From Sphingomonas oligoaromativorans (lineage in GTDB: Bacteria > Pseudomonadota > Alphaproteobacteria > Sphingomonadales > Sphingomonadaceae), in the NCBI RefSeq assembly GCF_011762195.1, contig NZ_JAASQK010000001.1, positions 62,001-126,000 on the forward strand: 64,000 nt of DNA, given 5' to 3'. Shown piece by piece: positions 38,238 to 48,156 of the stretch. Numbering within the stretch: position 1 is the first letter of the stretch; every line of letters begins with the position of its first letter. The notes beneath the pieces were generated by a model. The model was given only the letters and a program-made list of their open reading frames with translations. It searched no databases and was not told where the DNA came from. The translations under genes and the position numbers were made by a program.

Positions 38238-38602
38238 GCGATCAGCAGCCGGTCATCGTCGAGCGTCTGGAGCAGGCTCACAGGCCCGCCGAAGGCCATG
38301 CGCGGGTCGAGCGTCGCGGCGTCCACGCCCATCAGGTGAAGGCCGCTCTGGCAGGCGATCAGCTCGACGCCGAGGCCGAAGCCTTCCTCCACCATGCCGG
38401 CGAGCGTCGGCAGGCCGGCGGCGACATGATCGACGTCGTGCGTTGCGGCGATCGGCGGCGCGAGCAGCGCCACCGCCGGCCCCTGACAGAAGACCCGCGC
38501 CCGCCCGCCGAGCGCCGCGTTCGCCATCGCCAGCGTCAGCGCGGCGCGAAGGCGTTCGGGCGCCGGTTCCGCGACGACGACGGTCAGGCCGCGCACCGGC
38601 AT
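38234..38602 (-). CDS. DsrE-family protein
   Basis: A 122-residue DsrE/F-like protein. The N-terminal [11 protein letters not shown] strand, a central helix, and the ELIACQSGLHLMGV segment with a conserved-type cysteine (about residue 94) match this sulfur-relay fold. Related proteins move sulfur in tRNA thiolation or sulfur oxidation, but no partner tus/dsr genes are visible. Its start overlaps the ThiF-like gene by 19 bp, so it is coupled to that protein, which also acts in sulfur-carrier chemistry in other systems. Confidence 0.75.
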   Translation of the reverse strand: MPVRGLTVVVAEPAPERLRAALTLAMANAALGGRARVFCQGPAVALLAPPIAATHDVDHVAAGLPTLAGMVEEGFGLGVELIACQSGLHLMGVDAATLDPRMAFGGPVSLLQTLDDDRLLIA

Positions 38603-39333
38603 CCCGGATCTTTCGGCATCGCCAGCGTGCGGAAGCGGAAGGCGAGCGCGTCGATCAGCAGGAGCTGCCCCGCGCTGTCCTCCCCGAAGGGGACGATCTG
38701 CCGCACCGCCTCGATCGCGGCGAGGCTGCCCAGCACGCCGGTGAGCGCGCCCAGCACGCCCTGATCGGAGCAGCTCACATCCGGCCGATCGGGATCGTCG
38801 CCGACGAGGCAGCGATAGCAGGGCTTGCCCGGCTCCCAGCCGCGATAGACGGCGAGCTGCCCCTCGAACTGCCCGACCGCCGCCGACACCAGCGGCACGC
38901 GCGCCGCCAGCGCCGCGTCCGCCACGGCGAGGCGGGTGGCGAAATTGTCGCTGCCGTCGATGACGACGTCCACGCCTTCGAGCAGCGGGCGGACGCTCTC
39001 CGCATCGATCCGGCGGCCGATGGGGACGAGGGTGACGTCCGGGTTCATGCGCTGCACGGCGTTAGCGGCGACCACCACCTTGGAATGGCCCACGTCGCGC
39101 GTGCCGAACAGCGTCTGGCGCTGGAGGTTGGAGAGCGAGACGCGATCGTCGTCCACCACCGTCAGCTTCCCCACGCCGGCGGCGGCGAGATACTGGATCA
39201 CGGGCGATCCGATCCCGCCCGCGCCGATGATGAGGGCGTGGGCCTTCAGCAGCCGCGTCTGCCCGCCACCGCCGATCTCCTTGAGGATGATGTGCCGCGC
39301 GTAGCGGTCGAGCTGTTCGTCCTTCAAGATCAC
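38584..39333 (-). CDS. ThiF/MoeB/HesA-family adenylyltransferase
   Basis: A 249-residue E1-like enzyme that would adenylate the C-terminus of a ubiquitin-like sulfur carrier (ThiS, MoaD). It shows the ATP-binding GAGGIGSPV (about residues 32-40), the Arg finger region NLQRQTLF, zinc cysteines in CYRCLV and the C-terminal CRC, and [12 protein letters not shown] at 39333 overlaps the dut stop. Whether it serves molybdopterin, thiamine or another pathway cannot be told, since no carrier gene is nearby. Confidence 0.9.
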   Translation of the reverse strand: MILKDEQLDRYARHIILKEIGGGGQTRLLKAHALIIGAGGIGSPVIQYLAAAGVGKLTVVDDDRVSLSNLQRQTLFGTRDVGHSKVVVAANAVQRMNPDVTLVPIGRRIDAESVRPLLEGVDVVIDGSDNFATRLAVADAALAARVPLVSAAVGQFEGQLAVYRGWEPGKPCYRCLVGDDPDRPDVSCSDQGVLGALTGVLGSLAAIEAVRQIVPFGEDSAGQLLLIDALAFRFRTLAMPKDPGCRCAA

Positions 39334-39779
39334 GGCAGCGAATGGCGGCCGGTGGAGCCGAAGCCGCCGACGCCGCGCGCCGTCTCGTCGAGCGTCTCGA
39401 CCTCGAGGAAGCGGGCCGCCGTCACTTCGGCGGGAACGAGCTGGGCGATGCGCTCGCCGCGCTTCACCTCGAAGGGCTCGCGACCGAGATTGGCGAGGAT
39501 CACCTTCACCTCGCCCCGGTAATCGGCGTCGATCGTGCCCGGCGTGTTGAGGCACGTCACGCCATGCTTCAGCGCAAGGCCGGAGCGGGGGCGGACCTGG
39601 ATCTCATATCCGGCCGGGATCGCCACGGCGAAACCCGTCGCCACGGCATGGCGGTCGCCCGGCCCGAGCAGGATGTCCTCGGCCGACACGATGTCGAGCC
39701 CCGCCGCACCCGTTGTAGCGTAGGCGGGCGCGGGCAGTCCCTCGCCGTGGGGCAGGCGCTTCAAGGCGATTTCGATCAT
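39330..39779 (-). CDS. dut: dUTP diphosphatase
   Basis: A 149-residue trimeric dUTPase that hydrolyses dUTP to dUMP, keeping uracil out of DNA. All five motifs are visible, including [23 protein letters not shown] with the catalytic Asp, ERIAQLV and the P-loop-like GVGGFGSTG at the C-terminus. Its start overlaps the coaBC stop; this dut-coaBC arrangement is widespread. Confidence 0.97.
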   Translation of the reverse strand: MIEIALKRLPHGEGLPAPAYATTGAAGLDIVSAEDILLGPGDRHAVATGFAVAIPAGYEIQVRPRSGLALKHGVTCLNTPGTIDADYRGEVKVILANLGREPFEVKRGERIAQLVPAEVTAARFLEVETLDETARGVGGFGSTGRHSLP

Positions 39780-41014
39780 GCTTGCTCCGTGAGGGCCTGG
39801 GCGATGCGCTGGGCAAGGCGTTCGGCCACCTGATCCTTGGGAAGTTCGGGCCAGTCCTCGACGCCGGTCGTGGTGACGAGGTGGATGCTGTTGCGGTCAC
39901 CGCCCATCACGTCGCCCGATACGTCGTTGGCGACGATCCAGTCACAGCCCTTCGAGGTGAGCTTGGCCCGCGCATGGGCGATCACATCGTTGGTCTCGGC
40001 CGCGAAGCCGATCACGAGGCGCGGGCGCCGGGCCGAGTGCGCGACGGTGGCGAGGATGTCCGGGTTCTGGACGAGCGCGAGCGCGGGCGGGGTGCCGTCG
40101 GCGCGCTTTTTGATCTTGGTGGCGGCGGCGTCGACGTGCCAGTCCGCCACGGCGGCGACCATCACGGCGGCGTCGGCGGGAAGGGCGTTCTCCACGGCGG
40201 CGGCCATCTCCCGCGCGGTCTCGATGTCGATGCGCGTCACGCCGGGGGGCGTGGCGAGCGTCACCGGGCCGGCAACCAGCGTCACGTCGGCGCCGAGCTG
40301 CGCAAGCGCTCCGGCGATGGCGAAGCCCTGCTTCCCCGACGAGCGGTTGGCGATGTAGCGCACCGGGTCGATCGGCTCGTGCGTCGGCCCGGCGGTGACG
40401 AGGATGCGCTTGCCGGTGAGCGGGCCTTGCGGCGGGGGCGGGGCCACGACGCCGAGCAGGCGCGCGGGGATCGGGCGGGCCAGCTCGCGCTCGATGGCCT
40501 CGACGATGACCGACGACTCGGGCAGGCGGCCGGGGCCGAACTCGCCGCACGCCATGATGCCTTCGTCCGGCTCCATCACCACCGTGTCGTCGGCGCGGAG
40601 CCGGGCGACATTGCGCCGGGTCGCGGGGTGCTGCCACATCCTGACGTTCATCGCGGGCGCGACGAGGATCGGCTTGTCGGTCGCGAGCAGCAATGTGGTG
40701 GCGAGATCGTCGCAGAGGCCGTTCGCCATGCGCGCGATCAGGTTCGCGGTGCCGGGGCAGACCACCACCAGATCGGCTTCGCGCGAAAGCTCGATATGGC
40801 CCATCTCGGACTCGTCCTTGAGGTCGAAGAGCGAGGTGTGGACGGGCTGTTCCGAGAGCGCCGCCAGCGTCATCGGCGTGATGAACTCGGCGCCGGCCGG
40901 GGTGAGCACGCAGCGCACCGTGTGGCCGCGTTTCTTCAGCAGGCGGATCAGCTCGCAGGCCTTGTAGGCCGCGATGCCGCCGCCGACGATCAGGAGGATG
41001 CGCTTGCGGTCCAT
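39776..41014 (-). CDS. coaBC: bifunctional phosphopantothenoylcysteine decarboxylase/phosphopantothenate-cysteine ligase
   Basis: A 412-residue two-domain coenzyme A enzyme. The N-terminal flavoprotein decarboxylase (1-190) has [21 protein letters not shown] and the catalytic loop [12 protein letters not shown]; the C-terminal ligase (about 195-410) has [24 protein letters not shown] and the GFAAET segment. It makes 4'-phosphopantetheine from phosphopantothenate and cysteine. It is separated from prmA by 77 bp with a hairpin, and flows into dut. Confidence 0.96.
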   Translation of the reverse strand: MDRKRILLIVGGGIAAYKACELIRLLKKRGHTVRCVLTPAGAEFITPMTLAALSEQPVHTSLFDLKDESEMGHIELSREADLVVVCPGTANLIARMANGLCDDLATTLLLATDKPILVAPAMNVRMWQHPATRRNVARLRADDTVVMEPDEGIMACGEFGPGRLPESSVIVEAIERELARPIPARLLGVVAPPPPQGPLTGKRILVTAGPTHEPIDPVRYIANRSSGKQGFAIAGALAQLGADVTLVAGPVTLATPPGVTRIDIETAREMAAAVENALPADAAVMVAAVADWHVDAAATKIKKRADGTPPALALVQNPDILATVAHSARRPRLVIGFAAETNDVIAHARAKLTSKGCDWIVANDVSGDVMGGDRNSIHLVTTTGVEDWPELPKDQVAERLAQRIAQALTEQA

Positions 41015-41058
41015 ACGCTGCTCATGACGTGGCGGACGGCGCCTGTCGAGGCCCTCGC

Positions 41059-41084
41059 ATCCTCCCCAGCGTGCCGGGGAGGAT
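41059..41084 (-). terminator. terminator-like hairpin between prmA and coaBC
   Basis: A 9-bp perfect stem (41059-41067 with 41076-41084) lies 8 bp after the prmA stop on the minus strand. The ATCCTCCCC/GGGGAGGAT arms are the same as in the hairpin at 19314-19338. No U-run follows. Confidence 0.55.
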
Positions 41085-41091
41085 GGGTTCG

Positions 41092-42000
41092 TCAGCGCGC
41101 GCGGCGGCGCTTGCGCATCATCAGGATCGACCAGTCGCCGTTGACGATGGTGTCGCCCATCCGCATCCCCTGCGCGCGATAGGCCGATGCGACGGCCTCC
41201 GCCTGCGTGGTGAGCAGGCCCGCGAGGATCAGCGTGCCTCCCGGCATCAGCGTGGCGGCGATGCTCGGCGCCAGCTCGATCAGCGGCAAGGCGAGGATAT
41301 TGGCCACGACGAGATCGAACGGCGCCAGCTCGTCATAGAGCGGATGGTCCACGCCCTCCGCCACTGCCAGCGCGAGGCGGTGTTCGTTCACCCGGTTGAG
41401 CGCGGCGTTCTCGGCCGTCACCTCGATCGAGACGGGGTCGATGTCGGTGGCGATGGCGTGCGCGCGCGGCCACAGCGACATGGCGGCGAAGGCGAGCAGG
41501 CCGGTGCCGGTGCCGACGTCCGCGATCATGCGATAGCGCGCGCCCTGCCGCTTCAGCCGGTCGAGCATCTGGAGGCAGCCGGTCGTCGTATAGTGATGCC
41601 CGGTGCCGAAGGCGCGGCCGGCCTCGATCTGGAAGACGGTGGCGTCGGCCGGCACGTCATCCGAATGCGCGGAGGTGTGGACGTAGAAGCGCCCCGCGCG
41701 GATCGGCTCCAGACCGGCCTGCGAGAGCGTCACCCAGTCCTGCTCCTCGACCTTCTCGACCCTGGGCTTGAGCTTCCTGGCGGAGGGCACCAGCGCCTGC
41801 ACCGCCGCGATGATGTCCGCGCCCGGCTTGCCCTCGGTATAGGCTTCGAGCAGCCATTCCTCGGGCTTGGTCTCGTCCGGCTCCAGCGTGTTCAGCACGG
41901 GCGGCTCGTCGAGCGTGGGGAAGGGATCGGTCGAGTTCGCCAGCGCCTCGGCTTCGAGGCGCGTGCAGGGGAGGGTGATCTTCCAGCTTTCAGCGGACAT
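41092..42000 (-). CDS. prmA: 50S ribosomal protein L11 methyltransferase
   Basis: A 302-residue SAM-dependent methyltransferase of the PrmA type that trimethylates L11. The SAM motif is DVGTGTGLLAFAAM, followed by ATDIDPVSIEVTAENAALN and VVANILALPLIELAP (motif IV). GRAFGTGHHYTT upstream is characteristic. ATG at 42000 overlaps the SDR gene by 11 bp. It is a core alphaproteobacterial gene. Confidence 0.93.
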   Translation of the reverse strand: MSAESWKITLPCTRLEAEALANSTDPFPTLDEPPVLNTLEPDETKPEEWLLEAYTEGKPGADIIAAVQALVPSARKLKPRVEKVEEQDWVTLSQAGLEPIRAGRFYVHTSAHSDDVPADATVFQIEAGRAFGTGHHYTTTGCLQMLDRLKRQGARYRMIADVGTGTGLLAFAAMSLWPRAHAIATDIDPVSIEVTAENAALNRVNEHRLALAVAEGVDHPLYDELAPFDLVVANILALPLIELAPSIAATLMPGGTLILAGLLTTQAEAVASAYRAQGMRMGDTIVNGDWSILMMRKRRRAR

Positions 42001-42706
42001 AGCTTGCACCATTGATATCGATGACGGCGCCGGTCGCGGATGCGGGGGCATCGAGCGCGAGCCAGCGGACGGTTTCGGCCACTTCGTCGGGCATGGCGAC
42101 GCGGCCCAGAGGGATGTCGGCAAGGAGCTTGTCGCCGCCGCGGCTCTCCAGATAGTCCTCGGCCATGCCGGTCATGGTGAAGCCGGGGCAGACGGCGAAG
42201 GCGAGCACGCCGTCCTTCGCATGGCCGCGCGCGATGCTCTTGGTCATCGCGACCATGCCCGCCTTGGAGGCCGCATAATGCCAGTGCGCGGGCGAATCTC
42301 CGCGATAGGCGGCGCGGCTCGCGACATTGACGATGCGGCCGCCGCCGGGGCGCGTGGCGAAATGCCGGACGGCGAGGCGGCAAAGCTCGGCCGAGGCAGT
42401 GAGGTTGATCCGCATCGTCCGCTCCCACGCGGCGAGCCAGTCGGCGTCGGGGAGATCGATCGGCGCGGCCTCGAAGATGCCGGCGTTGTTCACCAGCACG
42501 TCGATGCGTCCGTCGAGCCGCTCCAGCACCTCATTCCAGAGCGCGGCGGCCGCGCCGGGCTCGTCGAGGTCGGCGGGGATGCGGGCATCGTCGCCCGGCC
42601 GGCTGCTATGGCCGACGAAGCGGACGTCCGGGCGATCGAGCCGGGCGGCGATCGCGGCGCCGATGCCCCGGCTGGTGCCGGTGGCGAGGATGTGGATGCG
42701 GTCCAT
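41990..42706 (-). CDS. SDR-family oxidoreductase (3-oxoacyl-ACP reductase-like)
   Basis: A 238-residue short-chain dehydrogenase. It has the NAD(P)-binding TGTSRGIGAA (about residues 9-18), NNAG near 75, catalytic Ser in VNVASRAAYRG, and Tyr-Lys in HYAASKAGM. The overall sequence resembles FabG-like enzymes, but the substrate is not determined. It begins the overlapped run with prmA; the ATG at 42706 gives the typical SDR length. Confidence 0.88.
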   Translation of the reverse strand: MDRIHILATGTSRGIGAAIAARLDRPDVRFVGHSSRPGDDARIPADLDEPGAAAALWNEVLERLDGRIDVLVNNAGIFEAAPIDLPDADWLAAWERTMRINLTASAELCRLAVRHFATRPGGGRIVNVASRAAYRGDSPAHWHYAASKAGMVAMTKSIARGHAKDGVLAFAVCPGFTMTGMAEDYLESRGGDKLLADIPLGRVAMPDEVAETVRWLALDAPASATGAVIDINGASYVR

Positions 42707-42767
42707 GACCTGCGCGGGTAAGGCGCGGGCGGAGCCGGGGCAAGCCTTTAGCCCCGGCTGGAGGCTA

Positions 42768-44099
42768 TCATGCGGCGATGCGCGCCACGAAGTCGCCGGT
42801 CGTCGTCTCCAGCCGCGCAAGCTGCCCGTCGACCGAGCGGAACCCCGCCTCCAGCCGATCGATGTCGGTGGCGACGGACTCGGTGTCGACGCGGATCGCG
42901 GCGATCGTGCCGGACATCGAGTCGGCGGCAAGCGCGGTCTCGTCGACGGCGGCGGTAATCATCGTGACGGTGTGGGCCTGCGCCTCCATCGCCTCGCGGA
43001 TGCGCTGGGCGGAGGTCTGCACCTCGCCGACGATGTCGCGGATCGAGCCGTTGACGTCGAGCGTCTGGCGCGAGGCGGACTGGATCGCGGCGATCTTGGC
43101 GGCGATGTCGTCGGTGGCGCGCGCCGTCTGCGAGGCGAGCGACTTCACCTCCTGCGCGACGACCGCGAAGCCGCGACCGGCGTCGCCCGCGCGCGCCGCC
43201 TCGATGGTGGCGTTGAGCGCGAGCAGGTTGGTCTGCCCCGCAATGTCGCGGATCAGGCCGAGGATCGATTCGATCGCCTGCGCATGGCCGGACAGCGCCT
43301 CGGAGACGGACACCGCCTGGCTCGACTGGTCGGCGGCGCGGGTGGCGACGCCGGCGGCGATCTCCACCTCGCGGCGCGCGTCCTCGATGGCGCGGATCAG
43401 GCCGGCGGCGGTCTGCGCGGCTTCGCGCATCGCGACGGCGGACTGCTCGGCGGCGGCGGCAACCTCGGAGGCCTTGCCCAGCATCCCGCGCGCCGAGGCC
43501 GAGGTGGCGCTGGTCTGGTCGCGCAGGTCGGTGGAGTTGCGCATTGCGGTCGAGAGGATGCCGAGGATGTCGTTGCGGAAGGCCGCGCTGTTGGCGTTGC
43601 GATCCACGGCGGCGTTCTGGCTCTGGATCGCGGCGAGTTCGGCCTGCATCACCTCGATGCGGAAATCGTCGAGCGCGCGCAGCGTCAGCGTCCCCTCGAT
43701 CACGAAGGCGTGATCGTCGGGGAAGGCCTCGGCGAGGCGGGCGGCGATTCGCTCGGCCTTCTCCGTCATGGCCGAGATGACGTCGTAGGTGTGGAGCTGG
43801 AGCCGGTGCATCTGGCCGCCATGGCGCGCATTGGCGCGAATCCAGTCGGCGTCGATCGGGCGGCCATAGACCTCCTCGATACCGTCCAGCATCATCTGGG
43901 TGGCCGAATCGTCCGCGGCGTAGCGGCCGCGGAACAGCTCGACATAATAAGAGCGCAGCTCGGGCTCGATGATGTCGCGGGCGCGATCCCACAGGCGGCG
44001 GCGGCGCATCTCGTAATCGCCCCTGCCGGCATAGGCCGCGACGCGCGCGTTGATTTCCGCGTCGCTCAGCGCCACTTCGCCCCTGATGCCTTCGTTCAT
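42768..44099 (-). CDS. soluble methyl-accepting chemotaxis protein, probably globin-coupled
   Basis: A 443-residue cytoplasmic chemoreceptor with no membrane segment. The C-terminal half is a signalling coiled coil with the hairpin tip [17 protein letters not shown] and [13 protein letters not shown]. The N-terminal about 165 residues look like a protoglobin sensor: a helical [17 protein letters not shown] block and [11 protein letters not shown], in which H98 would be the heme-proximal His. If so it senses oxygen or another gas. This assignment is from pattern only. Transcribed divergently from sdhC. Confidence 0.82.
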   Translation of the reverse strand: MNEGIRGEVALSDAEINARVAAYAGRGDYEMRRRRLWDRARDIIEPELRSYYVELFRGRYAADDSATQMMLDGIEEVYGRPIDADWIRANARHGGQMHRLQLHTYDVISAMTEKAERIAARLAEAFPDDHAFVIEGTLTLRALDDFRIEVMQAELAAIQSQNAAVDRNANSAAFRNDILGILSTAMRNSTDLRDQTSATSASARGMLGKASEVAAAAEQSAVAMREAAQTAAGLIRAIEDARREVEIAAGVATRAADQSSQAVSVSEALSGHAQAIESILGLIRDIAGQTNLLALNATIEAARAGDAGRGFAVVAQEVKSLASQTARATDDIAAKIAAIQSASRQTLDVNGSIRDIVGEVQTSAQRIREAMEAQAHTVTMITAAVDETALAADSMSGTIAAIRVDTESVATDIDRLEAGFRSVDGQLARLETTTGDFVARIAA

Positions 44100-44259
44100 C
44101 CTGTCCCTCGTTGCCCCGATGGGGTGATGCCTTCCGGGTATGAATAGGCGGGTAAGGGTAAACGCGAAGTTAGCCGAGGCGAGCAAAACCGCCGACGAGC
44201 GGCTTGCAAGGCGCGCCGCAATGGTTACAGGGGGCGACGCGTATCCCGACGGAGGATCC

Positions 44260-44697
44260 ATGGCGCACAATCCAGCGCGACCGCTGTCGCCCCACCTTTC
44301 GATCTACAAGTGGGGGCCGCACATGCTGGTCTCCATTCTTCACCGCGCCACCGGCACGGCGCTCGCCATCGGTGGCGGCGTCATCTTCGCGTGGTGGCTG
44401 ACGGCCGCGGCGATGAGCCCGGCGGCTTACAACATCTTCTACCACTGGGTGGTGCAGGCCGATCCGGCCAGCCTCCACGCCTCGACGCAGCGTCTCGCCA
44501 ACATCCTGGCGAAGATCGTCGGCGTCGGCCTGACCTGGAGCTTCTTCCAGCATATGGCTTCGGGCATCCGTCACTTCGTGCTCGATACGGGCGCGGGCTA
44601 TGAGCTGAAGACCAACCGTCTGGGCTCGATCCTCACTTTGGCCTTCTCGATCGTCGCGACGATCCTGTTCTGGGCCGTCATCGCGGGGAAATACTGA
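44260..44697 (+). CDS. sdhC: succinate dehydrogenase cytochrome b556 subunit
   Basis: A 145-residue membrane subunit of complex II with three helices. It contains [24 protein letters not shown] (quinone site region) and [15 protein letters not shown] with H98 as probable heme ligand. ATG at 44260 has GGAGGA 4-5 bases upstream. First gene of sdhCDAB; its stop overlaps the sdhD start. Confidence 0.96.
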   Translation: MAHNPARPLSPHLSIYKWGPHMLVSILHRATGTALAIGGGVIFAWWLTAAAMSPAAYNIFYHWVVQADPASLHASTQRLANILAKIVGVGLTWSFFQHMASGIRHFVLDTGAGYELKTNRLGSILTLAFSIVATILFWAVIAGKY

Positions 44698-45086
44698 TGG
44701 GCACGGGTACCAGCCTCGGCCGCGTGCGGGGCCTCGGCTCCGCGCATAGCGGCTCGCATCACTGGTGGCTCCAGCGCGTCACCGCCGCCAGCAATCTCGT
44801 CCTGCTGATCTGGTTCGTGGTGTCGATCGCGCGCCTGCCGGTGCTCGATCATCAGGCGGTCGTGCTGTGGCTCAAGTCGCCGCTCGCGGCGGTGCCGCTG
44901 CTGCTGCTGGTGATATCGGTCTTCTGGCACCTGCGCCTCGGCCTTCAGGTGTTCATCGAGGACTATGTCCATGAGGAAGGCGGCAAGATCGCCCTTCTCC
45001 TTCTTCTCAATGCCTATGCGATCGGCGCGGCGACGCTCTGCGTCTTCTCGATCCTGAAGATCGCCTTCGGCGGGGTGCCCGCATAA
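44697..45086 (+). CDS. sdhD: succinate dehydrogenase hydrophobic membrane anchor subunit
   Basis: A 129-residue anchor with three membrane helices. The N-terminal [17 protein letters not shown] is typical of alphaproteobacterial SdhD, and the helix [18 protein letters not shown] contains the His expected near heme. It pairs with SdhC to hold heme b and ubiquinone. Stop and start codons overlap with sdhC and sdhA. Confidence 0.94.
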   Translation: MGTGTSLGRVRGLGSAHSGSHHWWLQRVTAASNLVLLIWFVVSIARLPVLDHQAVVLWLKSPLAAVPLLLLVISVFWHLRLGLQVFIEDYVHEEGGKIALLLLLNAYAIGAATLCVFSILKIAFGGVPA

Positions 45087-46888
45087 TGTCGAACAGCTAC
45101 AAGATCATCGACCATGTCTATGACGCGGTCGTCGTCGGCGCGGGCGGCTCGGGCCTGCGCGCCACCATGGGCTGTGCCGAGAAGGGCCTGAAGACGGCCT
45201 GCATCACCAAGGTGTTCCCGACCCGCTCGCACACCGTGGCGGCGCAGGGCGGCATCGCGGCGAGCCTCGGCAACAACACGCCGGACCACTGGACCTGGCA
45301 CATGTACGACACCGTCAAGGGGTCGGACTGGCTCGGCGACCAGGATGCCATCGAATATATGGTGCGCGAGGCCCCGGCGGCGGTGATCGAGCTGGAACAT
45401 GCCGGCGTGCCGTTCAGCCGCAACCCGGAAGGCACGATCTACCAGCGCCCGTTCGGCGGCCACATGCAGAACATGGGCGAAGGCCCGCCCGTGCAGCGCA
45501 CCTGCGCCGCGGCGGACCGCACCGGTCATGCCATGCTTCACGCGCTCTATCAGCAGAGCCTGAAGTATGATGCGGACTTCTACATCGAATATTTCGCGCT
45601 CGACCTCATCATGGAGGACGGCGTCTGCAAGGGCGTGATCGCGCTCTGCATGGAAGACGGCTCGATCCATCGCTTCCGCAGCCACGCCACCGTGCTGGCG
45701 ACGGGCGGCGGCGGCCGCATGTATTTCTCGGCGACCTCGGCCCACACCTGCACCGGCGACGGCGGCGGCATGGTGCTGCGCGCCGGCCTGCCGCTTCAGG
45801 ACATGGAGTTCGTGCAGTTCCACCCGACCGGCATCTACGGCGCCGGCGTCCTCATCACCGAGGGCGCGCGCGGCGAGGGCGGCTATCTCACCAACTCCGA
45901 GGGCGAGCGCTTCATGGAGCGCTATGCCCCGTCGGCGAAGGATCTGGCGTCGCGCGACGTCGTGGCCCGCTCGATGGCGATGGAAATCCGTGAAGGCCGC
46001 GGCGTCGGCCCGAACAAGGATTACATCTACCTGCACCTCGATCATATCGATCCCAAGGTGCTGCACGAGCGGCTCCCGGGCATCACCGAGACTGGCAAGA
46101 TCTTCGCCGGTGTCGACCTGACCCGCCAGCCGCTGCCGGTGACGCCGACCGTCCACTACAATATGGGCGGCATCCCCTGTAACTATCATGGCGAAGTCGT
46201 CACCCTGAAGGACGGCAACCCGGACAGCGTGGTGCAGGGCCTGTTCGCGGTGGGCGAGGCGGCCTGCGTGTCGGTGCATGGCGCCAACCGCCTCGGCTCC
46301 AACTCGCTGATCGACCTCGTGGTGTTCGGCCGCGCGACCGGCTTCCGCATCGCGGAGCTGGTGCAGCCGAACAGCAAGCATGGCGCGATCGTGACGGCCG
46401 CCGACGACAAGGCGCTGGCCCGCCTCGATCATTATCGCAATGCCTCGGGCAGCACCAAGACGGCGGACATCCGCCTCGACATGCAGCGCACGATGCAGAA
46501 GCACGCCGCCGTGTTCCGCGACAGCGCGCTGCTCGATGAGGGCAAGCACAAGATCGACGCGGTGTTCGCGAAGCTGGCCGACGTCAGCGTCTCGGATCGC
46601 TCGCTGATCTGGAACACCGATCTGATCGAGACGCTGGAGCTGGACAATATGCTCCCGCAGGCGGTCATCACCATGCACTCCGCCTCGAACCGCCACGAAA
46701 GCCGCGGCGCGCACATGCACGAGGATTTCCCGTCGCGGAACGACGGGGAGTGGATGAAGCACACCGTCGCCTGGTTCGACCCCAAGGGCCGGAACGACGG
46801 CCTCGTGAAGATCGATTACCGCCCGGTGCATGATTACACGCTCACCGACGAGGTCGAGTATATCAAGCCCAAGGCGCGGGTTTACTGA
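45086..46888 (+). CDS. sdhA: succinate dehydrogenase flavoprotein subunit
   Basis: A 600-residue FAD subunit oxidising succinate to fumarate. H49 in [11 protein letters not shown] is the covalent FAD attachment site, and the N-terminal [14 protein letters not shown] binds the dinucleotide. [21 protein letters not shown] and the C-terminal [14 protein letters not shown] segment contain active-site residues. Standard length for the family; third gene of the operon. Confidence 0.98.
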   Translation: MSNSYKIIDHVYDAVVVGAGGSGLRATMGCAEKGLKTACITKVFPTRSHTVAAQGGIAASLGNNTPDHWTWHMYDTVKGSDWLGDQDAIEYMVREAPAAVIELEHAGVPFSRNPEGTIYQRPFGGHMQNMGEGPPVQRTCAAADRTGHAMLHALYQQSLKYDADFYIEYFALDLIMEDGVCKGVIALCMEDGSIHRFRSHATVLATGGGGRMYFSATSAHTCTGDGGGMVLRAGLPLQDMEFVQFHPTGIYGAGVLITEGARGEGGYLTNSEGERFMERYAPSAKDLASRDVVARSMAMEIREGRGVGPNKDYIYLHLDHIDPKVLHERLPGITETGKIFAGVDLTRQPLPVTPTVHYNMGGIPCNYHGEVVTLKDGNPDSVVQGLFAVGEAACVSVHGANRLGSNSLIDLVVFGRATGFRIAELVQPNSKHGAIVTAADDKALARLDHYRNASGSTKTADIRLDMQRTMQKHAAVFRDSALLDEGKHKIDAVFAKLADVSVSDRSLIWNTDLIETLELDNMLPQAVITMHSASNRHESRGAHMHEDFPSRNDGEWMKHTVAWFDPKGRNDGLVKIDYRPVHDYTLTDEVEYIKPKARVY

Positions 46889-46897
46889 GGACGGACG

Positions 46898-47686
46898 ATG
46901 GCTGAATTCTCCCTTCCGAAGAACTCGAAGATCAAGAGCCGCGGGCAGTCGTACAAGTCGACGTCCGAGGGCAAGAACAAGCGCACCTTCAAGGTCTATC
47001 GCTATGACCCGGATTCGGGCGAGAACCCGCGCTACGATCGCTATGAGCTGGATCTCGACCAGACGGGGCCGATGGTCCTCGACGCGCTCATCAAGATCAA
47101 GAACGAGGTCGATCCGACGCTGACCTTCCGGCGTTCCTGCCGCGAGGGCATCTGCGGATCGTGCGCGATGAACATGGACGGCAAGAACGGGCTCGCCTGC
47201 ACCACCTCGATCGAGGACTGCAAGGGCGGCGAGCTTCAGATCACGCCATTGCCGCATCAGGAGGTGGTGAAGGATCTGGTTCCCGATCTCACCCACTTCT
47301 ACGCGCAATACGCCTCGATCAAGCCGTGGCTCCAGACCGCGACGCCCGCGCCGGCCGGCAAGGAGCGTCTCCAGTCGCCGGAAGACCGCGAGAAGCTCGA
47401 CGGCCTCTACGAGTGCATCCTGTGCGCCTGCTGCTCGACCTCGTGCCCGAGCTACTGGTGGAACTCGGACCGCTTCCTTGGCCCGGCGATCCTGCTCCAG
47501 GCCTATCGCTGGCTGGCCGACAGCCGCGACGAGATGACCGGCGAGCGCCTCGACGAGCTGGAAGATCCCTTCCGCCTCTATCGCTGCCACACCATCATGA
47601 ACTGCGCGAACACCTGCCCCAAGGGTCTGAACCCGGCCAAGGCGATCGCGGAGATCAAGAAGATGCAGGTCGAGCGCGCGGTCTGA
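46898..47686 (+). CDS. sdhB: succinate dehydrogenase iron-sulfur subunit
   Basis: A 262-residue electron-transfer subunit. The 2Fe-2S site uses C81, C86, C89 and C101 ([14 protein letters not shown]); [12 protein letters not shown] binds 4Fe-4S; and [17 protein letters not shown] completes the 3Fe-4S cluster. It links SdhA to the membrane quinone site. It lies 9 bp after sdhA and 4 bp before the thioesterase gene. Confidence 0.98.
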   Translation: MAEFSLPKNSKIKSRGQSYKSTSEGKNKRTFKVYRYDPDSGENPRYDRYELDLDQTGPMVLDALIKIKNEVDPTLTFRRSCREGICGSCAMNMDGKNGLACTTSIEDCKGGELQITPLPHQEVVKDLVPDLTHFYAQYASIKPWLQTATPAPAGKERLQSPEDREKLDGLYECILCACCSTSCPSYWWNSDRFLGPAILLQAYRWLADSRDEMTGERLDELEDPFRLYRCHTIMNCANTCPKGLNPAKAIAEIKKMQVERAV

Positions 47687-47690
47687 CGCC

Positions 47691-48152
47691 ATGGGTGATA
47701 TCGACCGTCCGTCCGGCCCGCACGTCGAGGGGCCGGACGCCGACGGCTTCTATGCCAAGACGTTCGACGGGCCGGGCTTCAACGGCACCTTCGGGCGTAT
47801 CCTGTGCCGGCCGGAGGGCGAGACTATCGCCCGTGTCCGCATCGGGACGGGGCCGGAGCGCGCCAATCCGCATGGCGCGCTGCACGGCGGCTTCCTGCTC
47901 GCCTTCCTCGATCAGGCGGTGTTCGTCGGCCCGATCACCATCGGCCGCCTGCCGCCCAACGGCGCGGTGACGCTCAACTTCGCGACCCAGTTCGTCGGGC
48001 CGGGCCGGGCGGACATCCCGCTCGACTGCGTGGTGGAGATCGTCAGCGAGACGGGCAAGCTCCTCTTCCTGCGCGGGCAGATGGAGCAGGAGGGCCGCCC
48101 GGTGCTCAGCTATCAGGCGACGCTGCGCAAGCTCGGCCCGCCGCGCGGCTGA
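47691..48152 (+). CDS. PaaI-type hot-dog thioesterase
   Basis: A 153-residue hot-dog-fold acyl-CoA thioesterase. The signature NPHGALHGGFLLAFLDQAVF (about residues 59-78) has the HGG motif and acidic Asp; later strands (GAVTLNFATQFVGPG) fit. It is placed directly after sdhB and 4 bp before zapE, so it probably shares the sdh message. The acyl substrate is unknown. Confidence 0.85.
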   Translation: MGDIDRPSGPHVEGPDADGFYAKTFDGPGFNGTFGRILCRPEGETIARVRIGTGPERANPHGALHGGFLLAFLDQAVFVGPITIGRLPPNGAVTLNFATQFVGPGRADIPLDCVVEIVSETGKLLFLRGQMEQEGRPVLSYQATLRKLGPPRG

Positions 48153-48156
48153 TCCG

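Noticed and set aside
44100-44259. Specific promoter for sdhC (TTGCAA at about 44207 with GGTTACAG downstream)
   Set aside because: The match is weak and several similar ones exist in the gap, so I do not call it.
45014-47692. Open frame of about 890 codons opposite sdhA and sdhB
   Set aside because: Antisense shadow of well-identified genes, biased composition, no recognisable motif.
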